Shown in pieces: positions 50,741 through 60,739 of a stretch of 64,000 bases of DNA. A model generated the notes under the pieces. The model did no database searches. It was given only the letters and a program-made list of their open reading frames with translations, and had not been told where the DNA came from. A program made the translations under genes and the position numbers. Source of the DNA: Pontibacter mucosus (lineage in GTDB: Bacteria; Bacteroidota; Bacteroidia; Cytophagales; Hymenobacteraceae); assembly GCF_003054055.1 (NCBI RefSeq), contig NZ_QBKI01000006.1, positions 186,001 to 250,000 on the forward strand. The letters run 5' to 3'. The stretch's first letter is position 1. Each line of letters opens with the position of its first letter.

Positions 50741-52405
50741 TTACTTGCTAAACCACATTTCAACCGTATGGTAATCTGGCGCCAGGCCACCAATCTTCTC
50801 CAGGGAAGCCACGTTCCACATATACTCTGAGTTGTAGCGAGGGCGGAAGCGGTAGGCAGGCTTGCCTTGGTTCTGGCCAAAGAGCGGATTCGGCAGCACG
50901 AAACCAGCAAACACGTTATTGTCCGGGTTGTCGTCAATGGTGCCGTCTTCGTTTGCAATGTAATCATACCTTCTCAGGTCAGACCATGTCTCAATGAAGC
51001 CCCAGCCAAACTGCGCGATATATTTCTGCAGCATAATCTTCTGCAGGGTAAGGCCCTCTGCAGTGGTAGGCATCAGCTCCTCACTGGCCAGGTACTTGCT
51101 ACGACGCTGCTCAAATACAGCCACCTCATCCTCCGGAGTAGAAGAGTCGTTTGTAACAAAGGTTTTCACAAAGTCCATGTGAGCCATTACTCCCTTGGTG
51201 TAGGCATCCAATGCGGTAGGCTTATCACCTTTGATGTAGGCCGCTTCTGCTTTAATGAACTGCAGTTGCGAGAATGTCATCAGCGGGAATCGTGCGTTGT
51301 TGCCAAACAGGTACTTGTTAGGCGTAGTGGCAGGCACGTTATCAGAGGCTGTCGCCCATAGGTTGCGTGGCCGCTCGTTGGCAACAGTATACTCTGTTAC
51401 ACCGATACCAGGCGTAACGCCACGGTATTTGCCGTCGTTAGCCGGAGCCAGCAACACTGGCAGGCGCGGGTCCTTTAGGCTTTCACCTGCAAAAACAGGA
51501 TCGGTTCCGGCAAGAGCAGGATCTTTAAGCGCAGGGTTTGTTCCATCCAGCAGGCTTACAATAAACTTAGACTGGCGGTAGATGTTCAGGTTACCGCGTC
51601 TAGGTCCGAAGAAGTTTGTATCGTTGCTCACAGCCCCTTCGAAACGTACCGAAGCATCATCGCCATTACTGCGAAGTGCCTTGTCTACATACTCGATCAC
51701 TTTATCCGGACTGAAGGTAGACTTGTTCGTTAAACGGCTTTCGTTGATGGCAAGCAGGCCATATGCAAAGCGAAGCCATTTGTCGCGGTCGCCATTGTAA
51801 ATCAGATCTCCCTGAGCCAGTGTAGAGCTACCCACTTTTCCATCGGTACGCTCCAGGTTCTGGATGCCCAGCTGCGTCAGGCGTCTTACCTCTTCGTACA
51901 CAAACTCCTGAGAGTCGTAGTCGAAAGTAGTACGGCCTGGCTCAAAAGCCTGCTTCACAATGATCTCTCCGTGGTAATCGGTTAGCAGCTGCCAACCAAA
52001 GGCACGCAGCACATACCCTACGCCCACAAAGTCCCAGCGCTCTTCCTCTTCTGCCTTGTTGATCATGTCCGTTAGGTTCTCACCCATCGTCCAATATACC
52101 GAACGCCATAACTGTCCTGCGGCATCGCTACCGGCAACATAGCCATGGCGATCCCATGTGTTGTTAACATCACGGTAATTCCAGTTCTGAATGTAGTTGC
52201 CCAGGTAGCGTGAATCAAACTGAATACCCAGGGCTAGATCAGACTGTATTGACGGCAAGTATAAATGCGGGGCTACTACCTGATCAGGACCATTAGGGTT
52301 TGTATTAACGTCCAGGTAGCTATCACAGCTTGTGGTAGCCAGTGTGCCTACTGCAAACAGGGAGGCACATACTATCTTTTTAAAGTAATTATATTTCGTT
52401 CTCAT
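50741..52405 (-). CDS. SusD/RagB-family nutrient-binding lipoprotein (pair 2)
   Basis: 554 residues. Lipobox LATTSC gives lipid Cys27, followed by DSYLDVNTNPNGPDQV. The SusD_2-type core includes VGYVLRAFGWQLLTDYHGEI and LIYNGDRDKWLRFAYGLLAI. The C-terminus RYNSEYMWNVASLEKIGGL is typical. It is about 90 residues longer than SusD of pair 1 and only distantly alike, so the two pairs probably bind different ligands. 12 bp after the susC stop. Confidence 0.94.
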   Translation of the reverse strand: MRTKYNYFKKIVCASLFAVGTLATTSCDSYLDVNTNPNGPDQVVAPHLYLPSIQSDLALGIQFDSRYLGNYIQNWNYRDVNNTWDRHGYVAGSDAAGQLWRSVYWTMGENLTDMINKAEEEERWDFVGVGYVLRAFGWQLLTDYHGEIIVKQAFEPGRTTFDYDSQEFVYEEVRRLTQLGIQNLERTDGKVGSSTLAQGDLIYNGDRDKWLRFAYGLLAINESRLTNKSTFSPDKVIEYVDKALRSNGDDASVRFEGAVSNDTNFFGPRRGNLNIYRQSKFIVSLLDGTNPALKDPALAGTDPVFAGESLKDPRLPVLLAPANDGKYRGVTPGIGVTEYTVANERPRNLWATASDNVPATTPNKYLFGNNARFPLMTFSQLQFIKAEAAYIKGDKPTALDAYTKGVMAHMDFVKTFVTNDSSTPEDEVAVFEQRRSKYLASEELMPTTAEGLTLQKIMLQKYIAQFGWGFIETWSDLRRYDYIANEDGTIDDNPDNNVFAGFVLPNPLFGQNQGKPAYRFRPRYNSEYMWNVASLEKIGGLAPDYHTVEMWFSK

Positions 52406-52417
52406 GATAGATCTTAA

Positions 52418-55400
52418 TTAGAAGCCTAATCTTACACCGAAGTTCACACCAATTGGCATTGGGAAGTTGCCATAGTCGAAGCCAACCCCGCCACTACCGC
52501 CAACTGCTGCTGAGTTTCCATTAACCACAGGGTCCAGGCCAGAGTAGTTAGTGATAATAAATAGGTCGGTCGCTGTAACGAACACGCTGCCAGCCTTAAT
52601 GAACTTGGTGCGGTTCAGCAGATTAGAGTCAAAGTTGTAATTCAGGGTGACATCGCGCAGACGCATCCAGTTGATATCCTTCTCGATGAAGTTGATTTCT
52701 GGAAGGCCATAAGTAGTAGACCAGAAGTTAGGGTCACGGGATGGGTCGATTACTCGGGTATTTACCGTTGGGGTTGCAGAGTTCTCTCTGCCATCCTTCA
52801 ACACACCTTCAAAAACAACCGGTGTCTCACGATCCAGCGTTCTGGTGCTCAGACCACGGGCAGTCAGGAAGTGCTCTGTGCCGTTGTAGATATCGCCACC
52901 TTTTCTGAAGTCGAGCAGGAAGCTAAGAGACATGTTCTTGTAGGTAAACGTGTTAGTCAGACCTACCGTGAAGTCAGGCTGTCTGTCACCCACCACTACC
53001 CACTCAGAAAGGTTGCGGAGCGGATAGCCTGTGTTCGGATCAATCAAAATCTGACCGGCATCGTTACGCTGGTAGTTAAAGCCAGTCAGTGTTGTCAATG
53101 GGCCTCCAATCACAGAACCGTTACGCACGTTGCCGTACAGCCAGGTATCAGACATGTAGAACTCGTTTACACCAGTTGGCAGGGAGATAAGCTCACTCCA
53201 CAGGTGCGTAAAGTTTGCCAACACATCCCAAGTGAAGTTTGAGCTAACCACCGGGGCAGCGTTAAACTGTAATTCTATACCTTCAGTTCTCATTTTACCG
53301 GCATTAAACGCCTGCAGAATGAAGCCTGTAGCATAGCTCAGACGCATATCCTGTACAATCTGATCTTCTGATAGCTTGTTGAAGTAAGTCGCGTCAATGC
53401 CGATGCGGTTGTTAAAGAACTTCAGCTCCGTACCGAATTCGTAAGAGGTTGTCATCTCAGGGCGAAGATTCGGGCTAGGTCCGGTGAAGCCATATCCAAA
53501 GCCACCGCCTGTAGTTGGTTTAGGCTCCAGAAACGCACGGATACTATAAGGGTTGGCATCCTTACCTACCTGTGCCCACGAACCGCGCAGCTTACCGTAG
53601 CTCAGCACATTGTTAATAGCACGAAGCGGCTCAAGCTCGGTGAAGATAAAGCTGGCGCCAACAGATGGATAGAAGAACGACCTGTTCTGCACAGGCAGCG
53701 TGGAGCTCCAGTCGTTACGGCCGGTTACCGTAAGGAAGAAGATGTTGTCGTAATCCAACGTCAGGTTACCGAAAACACCTACACGGCGACGCTCAGATAG
53801 ACGGTTGCGGCCACGGTGCGTCGTGTTGTCCGTGTTCTCGATGGAGTACAGGTCCGGGGCCAGGAAGCGCTCTCCTGTAACAGCCTGGGTATAAGTTTCC
53901 TGTGAGTAAACAGCGCTACCAACCTTCAGGTTAGCGTTCAGCTTGCTTCCGAAGAAAGAGCGATCAGCCTCGCCATAGTACTGCAGGTTAAAGTTTCTGC
54001 TGTTATCGAGCGACTGGTCAAAGATACCACCACGAGAGAAGCCATAGGCAGACTCCGGGTGGCGCACCATGGTAATTTTACCGGAAGAGAAGTCAAAACC
54101 AGCATTACCTACAAAGCGCAGCCAGTCGGTTGCCTCTATGCTGATGCGGGCGTTTGTGATATAACGGTTGTTTAGGTTGTTGATCGTGTTCTTATTTACG
54201 TTAAAGAACGGGTTCTCAATCTCATTATCCCCTGTGGAATAGAACCTGCGCTCGCCATTAGGAGTCAGGTAGATGCTCGCATCGTCCGTGCTTGGCCAGG
54301 CAAGCAGTCCCAGCAGCGGGCCTCCCGCACCTTTAAAGGCAGAGTTGTTATCAGTATAAGTATAGGCAAATGTCAGATCAGCCGAAATATACTTGTTCAT
54401 TTCTGCAGTAACTGCAGAGGACAGGTTAAACTTGGAAAGGTCTGTACCTGGCACAAAACCTTCCTGATCGGTATAACCGGCAGAAATACGGTAGGTCGCC
54501 TTATCGGAGCCGCCGCTCATCGCCACGTTGTGCTTTTGAGTAAAGCCGTTTTGGAAGAAGTTGTCTATGTTATCATAGAACTGGGTTCCTTCCGGATAGC
54601 GACCACCAAAGTATGAAGTAGCCTGTCCGCTAGCGTCCGTTACACCGTTGTCGCCACGGCCGTACACCTGCTGAATTTCTGGATACTTATTAATGCGCTC
54701 TACTCTAAAGCTGTTGTTATAGTCGATGCGCGGGGCACCGGACTTACCTCTTTTCGTAGTGATTACAACTGCACCAGAAGCGGCGTCAATACCATACAGA
54801 GCTGATGCCTCAGGGCCTTTCAGGATGGTGATGCTCTCAATATCTTCCGGATTAAGGTCAGCGGCTCGGTTGGTGAAGTCAGAGGATCTGTTGTTAAGCG
54901 ACGTGGCAGAAACAGCAGTAGAGGCAAATGCGCTTGTGTTGAAGGTGCTGTTGCTGATTGGCAGACCATCTACTACGAACAAGGGCTGGTTGCTACCGCT
55001 AAGTGAGGACACGCCACGAATCATGATAGATGTAGAGGCACCTGGCATACCTGAGGTAGTATTTACATCAACACCAGCTACACGACCCGCCAAGCCATTC
55101 ACGAAGTTCTCGCGCTGCGTTTGTGCAATGGTAGCGCCTTTAACCTCGGTTACGGCATACCCCAGGGCCTTCTTCTCCTGCTTAATACCAAGAGCGGTTA
55201 CGACCACCTCATCCAGTGTCTCGTTGTCAGCCTGCAACGCAATATTGATCGACGTTGCATTGCCAACAGTACGCTCAACAGGCTTCATACCAATAAAGGA
55301 GAAAACAAGTACATCTGTACCCTCCAAATTGTTAATAGAGTATTGTCCGGCGGCATCTGTGACAGTTCCGCGCGACTTACCCTTTACGGTAACAGAAACA

Positions 55401-55528
55401 CCCGGGAGCGCAATCCTGTCCTCGGCGGATGTTACTGTTCCACTTACAGTTCTGCCCTGGGCAAAACCCTCTGCATGTAGCAGGAGCATGCAGAGCCCCC
55501 ACAAAATACATCGTAAATAGTTCTTCAT
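52418..55528 (-). CDS. SusC/RagA-family TonB-linked outer membrane receptor (pair 2)
   Basis: 1036 residues: signal peptide 1-23 (AEGFAQ), CarboxypepD-regulatory-like domain (RTVSGTVTSAEDRIALPGVS), TonB box-like LDEVVVTALGIKQEKKALGY, plug with IMIRGVSSLSGSNQPLFVVD and ESITILKGPEASALYGIDAA, then barrel to a C-terminal Phe (FGVRLGF). It forms with the next two genes a three-gene uptake unit. Only one AAGTATA copy occurs in 3.1 kb (near 54360). No hydrolase or anti-sigma/ECF pair is attached, so the ligand cannot be named. Confidence 0.95.
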   Translation of the reverse strand: MKNYLRCILWGLCMLLLHAEGFAQGRTVSGTVTSAEDRIALPGVSVTVKGKSRGTVTDAAGQYSINNLEGTDVLVFSFIGMKPVERTVGNATSINIALQADNETLDEVVVTALGIKQEKKALGYAVTEVKGATIAQTQRENFVNGLAGRVAGVDVNTTSGMPGASTSIMIRGVSSLSGSNQPLFVVDGLPISNSTFNTSAFASTAVSATSLNNRSSDFTNRAADLNPEDIESITILKGPEASALYGIDAASGAVVITTKRGKSGAPRIDYNNSFRVERINKYPEIQQVYGRGDNGVTDASGQATSYFGGRYPEGTQFYDNIDNFFQNGFTQKHNVAMSGGSDKATYRISAGYTDQEGFVPGTDLSKFNLSSAVTAEMNKYISADLTFAYTYTDNNSAFKGAGGPLLGLLAWPSTDDASIYLTPNGERRFYSTGDNEIENPFFNVNKNTINNLNNRYITNARISIEATDWLRFVGNAGFDFSSGKITMVRHPESAYGFSRGGIFDQSLDNSRNFNLQYYGEADRSFFGSKLNANLKVGSAVYSQETYTQAVTGERFLAPDLYSIENTDNTTHRGRNRLSERRRVGVFGNLTLDYDNIFFLTVTGRNDWSSTLPVQNRSFFYPSVGASFIFTELEPLRAINNVLSYGKLRGSWAQVGKDANPYSIRAFLEPKPTTGGGFGYGFTGPSPNLRPEMTTSYEFGTELKFFNNRIGIDATYFNKLSEDQIVQDMRLSYATGFILQAFNAGKMRTEGIELQFNAAPVVSSNFTWDVLANFTHLWSELISLPTGVNEFYMSDTWLYGNVRNGSVIGGPLTTLTGFNYQRNDAGQILIDPNTGYPLRNLSEWVVVGDRQPDFTVGLTNTFTYKNMSLSFLLDFRKGGDIYNGTEHFLTARGLSTRTLDRETPVVFEGVLKDGRENSATPTVNTRVIDPSRDPNFWSTTYGLPEINFIEKDINWMRLRDVTLNYNFDSNLLNRTKFIKAGSVFVTATDLFIITNYSGLDPVVNGNSAAVGGSGGVGFDYGNFPMPIGVNFGVRLGF

Positions 55529-56169
55529 GTTTATGATAGGTTGTTATTTGGGGGGTGAAGATATATAATCTTTTATATTCTATGCTACTATTCAAAAGAA
55601 TTTATCATTTCTGAATAGATTTTTAAGCCTAAAATGAGTGTGCTATCACCTCTCTTAACACCTCATTAAATCGAATGCAAAACATTTACCTACAAGCGAT
55701 TACAGCATAACAAAAGATACCCTATAGGCAAAGTAAGCAACTACCCACTACCGCTACAACCTTATTGAGGGGGTACTTTTTCAGCCACCCATACTCAATA
55801 TATTACAATTTTAAAGCATGATAGAAGCTACTGTCCGCAAACGTATGCGGAACCTGTAAAGGCAGCTGCATATAGAGATGTTACAATCTGGCACCTTACT
55901 AAACTAAGTTTAGACAGTGATAACCCTACTCTTTATAATATGAATACAATGCATCAGAAATGCAGCAATAAAAGAGGGACACTGGAGATGCAGCAGAAAC
56001 AGGTGAATAAAATAACATTTCGAGCTCTTGGCTTATAAGAAAAAGCGGCAGTAGTATAAAAAATTTGATGTTGGAACACCATCTCACCACAAGTAATCTT
56101 TAGAAAGGCAAAGGTTCCCTTTAAAAATGGCCATAATTGTTAAAGGTAGCTTGAAATTAGCGGCTGGTC
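55529..56169. other. AT-rich intergenic region upstream of susC pair 2
   Basis: About 640 bp between the 3' end of the Mut7-C gene and the susC start. It should hold the susC promoter and leader, which is AT-rich with a GGGGGG run at about 55549-55554. I see no gene, strong repeat or exact promoter pair, and only near copies of the 7-mer. Confidence 0.5.
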
Positions 56170-56925
56170 TCAGGAGCGACTGATTCTGGTTACAAATTCT
56201 TGCATTCGCTCATAATGCGAGCCTTTCCAGTACACGCGGCTACAGGAGGGGCAGCGGTAGAATTCCTCGAAGTATAGCTTGGTCTTGGGTGGCAGTTGTT
56301 CCAGCACCTCTTCTTTGCGTACCTGCTGTACCGGCACGTTGCAGGCCAGGCAGCGGGCAAAGGGTCGGAAGCTGGGCTGCAGGCTATAGCGCCGGATTAC
56401 CTCCTCCAGTTGCTCCTCCGTGTGCTGGGATCGAAGCCAGTAGCCCCAGGTGATGCTTTTCTGCTTCAATAGCCCCACATCGCGCGTCAGCACCACGCGC
56501 TCCTCTGCGACCGCGATGCGGGCAATGGCGGCATCGGCAAGGTCAGTCTGGTAGTGGGTATCAAGGCCGAGCATGCGCATACTTTTGGCCAGCGTGCCCA
56601 AGTGCACATCCAGTACAAAGCGGTGCGGGGGCGGGTTTTTCTCCTCCATCGTATAACCAGCCGGCCAACTCCTCCCCGTTTCCACCGGGTATACTTCTAC
56701 CACGTCACCTTCCTGCAGCAGGTATGAAAAAGCAACCGGCTTGTGGTTTACCAGTATCACATCCACCTCCGGGTGTGGCACGCCTAGTGCTTCGATAGAA
56801 TCCTTAATGGCCGGCGTCCCATTGAAAGTATAATGTATAGCGCTCCCTCGCCGGCGCTTGGGCAGAAAATTATTCAATGACCCATGGAAACGAAAAGTAG
56901 CGGTTTGCCCCTGCTGCATGCTCAT
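56170..56925 (-). CDS. Mut7-C ubiquitin-like plus Mut7-C RNase domain protein
   Basis: 251 residues. N-terminal ubiquitin-like half (about 8-85): TFRFHGSLNNFLPKRRRG, VDVILVNHKPVAFSYLLQEGD. C-terminal Mut7-C PIN-like domain (about 100-250): FVLDVHLGTLAKSMRMLGLD with the first acidic residue, VVLTRDVGLLK, and a zinc-ribbon-like pair of Cys-x2-Cys sites (CLACN and CPSCS). The family is predicted to be an RNase of unknown target. It stands alone; the neighbours give no role. Confidence 0.9.
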   Translation of the reverse strand: MSMQQGQTATFRFHGSLNNFLPKRRRGSAIHYTFNGTPAIKDSIEALGVPHPEVDVILVNHKPVAFSYLLQEGDVVEVYPVETGRSWPAGYTMEEKNPPPHRFVLDVHLGTLAKSMRMLGLDTHYQTDLADAAIARIAVAEERVVLTRDVGLLKQKSITWGYWLRSQHTEEQLEEVIRRYSLQPSFRPFARCLACNVPVQQVRKEEVLEQLPPKTKLYFEEFYRCPSCSRVYWKGSHYERMQEFVTRISRS

Positions 56926-56947
56926 ACTTTGGTTGTACGGCGGGATG

Positions 56948-57026
56948 GTTGTTCGTTGTTCGTTGTTAGTTATTCGTTATTAGATAATGATAAAATTTAA
57001 TCGCACTGATAACTAACAACCAGCAA
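56948..57026. repeat. Imperfect inverted repeat with GTTGTT-type units
   Basis: Four near copies of GTTGTTCG/GTTGTTAG at 56948-56970, with GTTGTTAGTTAT (56962-56973) repeated as its exact complement ATAACTAACAAC (57009-57020). It touches the stop of the NRAMP-like gene, so may double as its terminator. Confidence 0.6.
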
Positions 57027-58217
57027 CTAGTAACTAAACAACTTAGGCAGTTGCTGTAGCAACGTATATCCACTCAGGTAGGCCATCACCAGCACCACCA
57101 GTACCCCAAAAACAGTAAGCAGCGGCGGGTGGCGGTAGGCACCCATGATGCCGGGTTTATAGGCAGCCACAAGTATAACCGCCAGGGTGAGCGGCAGAAT
57201 GAGGCCGTTGAGGGCGCCGGCAAGTATAAGCAGGCGCACAGGCTGACCAATGGTGACGAAAATAGCCGTGGAGACAAGTATAAATCCGATGATGACCCAG
57301 TTTTCATACTTTCTGATAACGCTGCTGAACGACTTAATAAAGGTCACTGACGTATAAGCCGAGCCAACAATAGAGGTAACCGCCGCCGAGAGCATCACCA
57401 CCCCGAAAAGTTTGTAGCCCACCTCCCCTGCGGCCAACCGGAAAACGGAAGCAGGCGGATTAGCTGTATCCAGCGCCAACCCCTTGCTCACCACCCCAAA
57501 GGCAGCCAGGAAAAGTAAAACACGGATAACAGAGGCCACCCCAATTCCCATCACAGCGCTGGTGTTTACCTGCTGTAGCGATGCCTTCCCTTTTATACCG
57601 GCGTCCAGCAGGCGGTGGCCTCCGGCAAAGGTGATGTAACCACCCACGGTACCTCCAACCAGCGTTACAATCGCCAGCATGTCCACCTCATCGGGCAGAA
57701 AAGTTTTGGTAACAGCCTCCCCAACGGGCGGCTCCGAAACAAAGGCCACGAACACGATCAGCAGGATCATCAGAAAGCCCATGACTTGCGCAAAACGGTC
57801 CATCACTTTGCCCGCTTCACGTACCAAAAATACTCCAATGGCCATGGCAGCGGCAAGTATAGCCCCGGTTTCGGGGGAGATGCCCAGCAGCACGTTAAAG
57901 CCAAGCCCGGCGCCGCCCACGTTGCCGATGTTAAAAGCCAGCCCACCCAGCACAATCAGAAAAGAGATGAACGCGCCCAGTCCCGGCAGCACCAGGTTGG
58001 CAATATCCTGCGCCCGCCGCTCCGACACGGCAATCACCCGCCACACGTTCAGCTGCACGCCAATATCAAGTATAACAGAGACCAGTATAACGAAGCCAAA
58101 GCTGGCCGCCAGTTGCTGCGTAAACACAGTGGTCTGCGTCAGGAAGCCGGGGCCAACGGCAGAGGTCGCCATCAGGAAAGCCGCCCCCAGCAGCACGCTC
58201 CGGTTCTTTTGCATCAT
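57027..58217 (-). CDS. NRAMP-like transporter of the 5-oxoprolinase operon (YcsG type)
   Basis: 396 residues, 11 membrane segments, NRAMP/SLC11 fold. The metal-binding DPGN of helix 1 is replaced by VGPGFLTQ, and the helix 6 MPH motif is not there (LVGGTVGGYITFAGGHRLLD). So it probably does not carry Mn or Fe in the standard way. Its gene is 6 bp after pxpA in the pxp operon, the same linkage as ycsG with ycsF in Bacillus. A role in importing 5-oxoproline (pyroglutamate) or a related compound is an inference from that. The start is ATG 58217. Confidence 0.87.
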   Translation of the reverse strand: MMQKNRSVLLGAAFLMATSAVGPGFLTQTTVFTQQLAASFGFVILVSVILDIGVQLNVWRVIAVSERRAQDIANLVLPGLGAFISFLIVLGGLAFNIGNVGGAGLGFNVLLGISPETGAILAAAMAIGVFLVREAGKVMDRFAQVMGFLMILLIVFVAFVSEPPVGEAVTKTFLPDEVDMLAIVTLVGGTVGGYITFAGGHRLLDAGIKGKASLQQVNTSAVMGIGVASVIRVLLFLAAFGVVSKGLALDTANPPASVFRLAAGEVGYKLFGVVMLSAAVTSIVGSAYTSVTFIKSFSSVIRKYENWVIIGFILVSTAIFVTIGQPVRLLILAGALNGLILPLTLAVILVAAYKPGIMGAYRHPPLLTVFGVLVVLVMAYLSGYTLLQQLPKLFSY

Positions 58218-58223
58218 ACTTTC

Positions 58224-58985
58224 TTAGAGAGCTGAAATGAGAATTCCTTCCGATAGGAGACGCTCGCGGATGAGGCGGGCAAAGGGCAGTGCGTGCGGGC
58301 CGTCGCCGTGGATGCAGATGGTATCGGCCATTATACTTACCTCCGTTCGCTGCTGCGACTGCACCTTGCCTTCTTTTACCATGCGCAGTACTTGTCGAAT
58401 AGCCTGCTCCGGATTGGTAATGAGTGCATCTGACTGACGGCGAGGTGTAAGCGTGCCATCAGCCTGGTAAGTGCGGTCGGCGAAAACCTCGCTGGCAATT
58501 CGCAGGCCATACTTCTCCCCTGCCTTTACAAGTTCGCTGCCGGCCAGGCCGTAAAGTATAAGCTGCTCATCCAGCCTGGCTACTGCCTCAGCAATGGCTT
58601 CGGCCAATGTGCCATTGGCAGCAGCCATGTTATACAGCGCGCCGTGCGGCTTCACGTGGTGCAGCGTGGCTCCTTCCGCCTTAGCAAAGCCCATCAGCGC
58701 CCCCACCTGGTACACTACCATGTCGTATACTTCCTCGGCCGATACCGCCATCTCTCTCCTGCCAAAGCCTACCAAATCGGGCAGGCCCGGATGAGCGCCA
58801 ATGGCCACCCCTTTCTCCAGCGCAAGGCGCACCGTTTTTTTCATGGTGGCCGGGTCGCCGGCATGGAAGCCGCAGGCAATGTTGGCTGAGCTGACGTAGG
58901 TGAGCAGCCCGCTGTCGTTGCCTAGGCGCCAGGCCCCGAAGCTTTCGCCCATGTCGCAGTTCAGGTCTACGGTAAGTTGGCTCAT
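58224..58985 (-). CDS. pxpA: 5-oxoprolinase subunit A (LamB/YcsF family)
   Basis: 253 residues, the normal PxpA length. N-terminal [14 protein letters not shown] is the family mark with metal-binding Asp/His; further marks are [30 protein letters not shown] and the C-terminal [19 protein letters not shown]. With PxpB and PxpC it uses ATP to open 5-oxoproline to glutamate, removing this by-product of glutamine and peptide breakdown. Its ATG overlaps the pxpC stop (ATGA). Confidence 0.96.
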   Translation of the reverse strand: MSQLTVDLNCDMGESFGAWRLGNDSGLLTYVSSANIACGFHAGDPATMKKTVRLALEKGVAIGAHPGLPDLVGFGRREMAVSAEEVYDMVVYQVGALMGFAKAEGATLHHVKPHGALYNMAAANGTLAEAIAEAVARLDEQLILYGLAGSELVKAGEKYGLRIASEVFADRTYQADGTLTPRRQSDALITNPEQAIRQVLRMVKEGKVQSQQRTEVSIMADTICIHGDGPHALPFARLIRERLLSEGILISAL

Positions 58986-59995
58986 ACTTGATTTAGCTTG
59001 TTGTGTATCGCCTGCTGCAGGGCAAGCATGGTTTTTTCCTGCTGATAATAGCGTTGCTGCGCCTGCTCCAGGCTTACTTCCTCAAACTGAATGATGCCGC
59101 CGGGCTGCACCTGCGCCAGTTTAGGCAAATCGGCCGTAATGACCTGCGCGATTCTGGGATAGCCGCCGGTGGTCTGGCTGTCGGCCATGAGGATAATCGG
59201 GTCGCCGTGTGGTGGCACCTGCACCGTGCCGAAGGTAACGGCGGTGGAGAGCAGATCCCGCTTCTCCTCCAGCGCCAGCGCGGTTCCCTGCACCTGGTAG
59301 CCCATCCTGTCGGACTGCGCGGTAAGTTTATACTTTTGTTGCCAGATGTATTCCCGGCTGTTCTCCGAAAACCAATGATACTCCAGCCCGGGCATCGCAC
59401 ACAGCACTGGGTTTGGCTCATACTTGGGCAAAAGCTCCGGCTCGGGCCACCAGCTGGCCTCGGTAAATTCTGCCTCCTTTTTGGCCTGCATCAACAGCGC
59501 GCTCAGCACTAATTTATTCGTCTCAGAGGTCTCGCCAACGTATAGAACATCGTCCTTTTGAAGCGCCCTTCCCTCCAGGCCACCCATGCCAGCGCGCAGG
59601 TAAGTCGAGCAGCTGCCCATTACCTGCGGCACTTTTATACTTCCGGCCACGGCCAGGTAAGCATAGTTGCCATAAGCGGGTTTGCCAAAACGAAGGATAC
59701 ATCCGGCTTTCACCAGCACCGGCCGCCACAGCCGCACCTGCGCCCCGTTTATATTTGCAGACAGGTCGGCGCCGGCCAGTGCAATGACCTGGTCCTGCTC
59801 AAACCGGAGCGCCGGCCCCTGCATGGCCAGTTCCAGCGCGGCTGCGTTTTCGTGGTTGCCCACCAGGAGGTTAGCAATGCGCAGCGCGAGTTTGTCCATG
59901 GCACCGCCCACTACCACGCCCTGGCGCTGGTGTCCGAAGCGCCCGAAATCCTGCACTGTGGTCAGCAAGCCGGGCTTCAGTACTGTTATACTCAT
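58982..59995 (-). CDS. pxpC: 5-oxoprolinase subunit C (biotin-dependent carboxyltransferase-like, KipA family)
   Basis: 337 residues. Family marks: [20 protein letters not shown] at the start, [31 protein letters not shown] and the closing [18 protein letters not shown] with the TGGYPRI loop. PxpC pairs with PxpB in the ATP-dependent hydrolysis step. It overlaps both neighbours by 4 bp (ATGA), so the three subunits are coupled in order B, C, A. Confidence 0.95.
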   Translation of the reverse strand: MSITVLKPGLLTTVQDFGRFGHQRQGVVVGGAMDKLALRIANLLVGNHENAAALELAMQGPALRFEQDQVIALAGADLSANINGAQVRLWRPVLVKAGCILRFGKPAYGNYAYLAVAGSIKVPQVMGSCSTYLRAGMGGLEGRALQKDDVLYVGETSETNKLVLSALLMQAKKEAEFTEASWWPEPELLPKYEPNPVLCAMPGLEYHWFSENSREYIWQQKYKLTAQSDRMGYQVQGTALALEEKRDLLSTAVTFGTVQVPPHGDPIILMADSQTTGGYPRIAQVITADLPKLAQVQPGGIIQFEEVSLEQAQQRYYQQEKTMLALQQAIHNKLNQV

Positions 59996-60720
59996 GCCTG
60001 CTCCTCCTTTCTCGACAAGAAATCAGCCTCTGTGATGGGCACAAAGCGCACTCTATCCCCGGCCTGCAACAGGCTCGGCTCCTGCCGGGAAGGGTCGAAA
60101 AGCCTGAGCGGGGTGCGCCCGATTAACTGCCAGCCGCCAGGAGTAGTGATAGAATAAACGCCTGTTTGCGCCCCGGCGATACCCACGCTGCCGGCAGGTA
60201 TACTTTCCCGGGGCTTAGCTTTTCGGGGAGTAGCAATACGGGCATCCATGCCGCCCAGGTAAGGGAAGCCGGGTGCAAAACCAATCATGTATACCTGGTA
60301 GCTGCCCTGGCTGTGGATGCGGATGACCTCCTCTATACTTAACCCGGCCTGCTCCGCAACTTCCTGCAAGTCCGGACCAAACGTGCCTCCGTATACTACC
60401 GGAATCTCCACCACCCGCGCTGGTGCTGCCGCCGTAACAGCCGCCTGCTCCACGAGTATCTCCAGATGCCGCACCACTTCGCTATAGGCATCCGTTGTGC
60501 CCTGTTGACTCAGTTCCCAGGGGTCATAATACACCGTGAGCGTAGTAAAGGCCGGCACAAAGTCCACCAACCCGCGAAAAGGCTGCTGCTCCAGCAGGTG
60601 CGTCACTGCACGGATACGCTGATGAATCGCAGGGCTAATCTCCTCCCCGAACTGCAGCACCACGGCGCTATCGCCGAGGGGAGACAGAAACAAGGAGGGA
60701 TGTAGAGCGGGTTGCGGCAT
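59992..60720 (-). CDS. pxpB: 5-oxoprolinase subunit B (KipI family)
   Basis: 242 residues from the ATG at 60720 (MPQPALHPSLFLSPLGDSAV); the frame is open to 60810, but that part overlaps the yjjX gene and is not family-like. Marks: PLGDSAVVLQFGEEI, VPAFTTLTVYYDPW, the cyclophilin-like part YMIGFAPGFPYLGGMD and TPRKAKPRESIPAGSVGIAG, ending GWQLIGRTPLRLFDP. First of the three coupled pxp genes. Confidence 0.94.
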   Translation of the reverse strand: MPQPALHPSLFLSPLGDSAVVLQFGEEISPAIHQRIRAVTHLLEQQPFRGLVDFVPAFTTLTVYYDPWELSQQGTTDAYSEVVRHLEILVEQAAVTAAAPARVVEIPVVYGGTFGPDLQEVAEQAGLSIEEVIRIHSQGSYQVYMIGFAPGFPYLGGMDARIATPRKAKPRESIPAGSVGIAGAQTGVYSITTPGGWQLIGRTPLRLFDPSRQEPSLLQAGDRVRFVPITEADFLSRKEEQA

Positions 60721-60739
60721 AGCGCTTTTATACTTGCTG

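Noticed and set aside
53400-55500. ECF sigma/anti-sigma pair expected beside SusCD
   Set aside because: No such genes lie on either side of either pair; neighbours are fully accounted for by other families.
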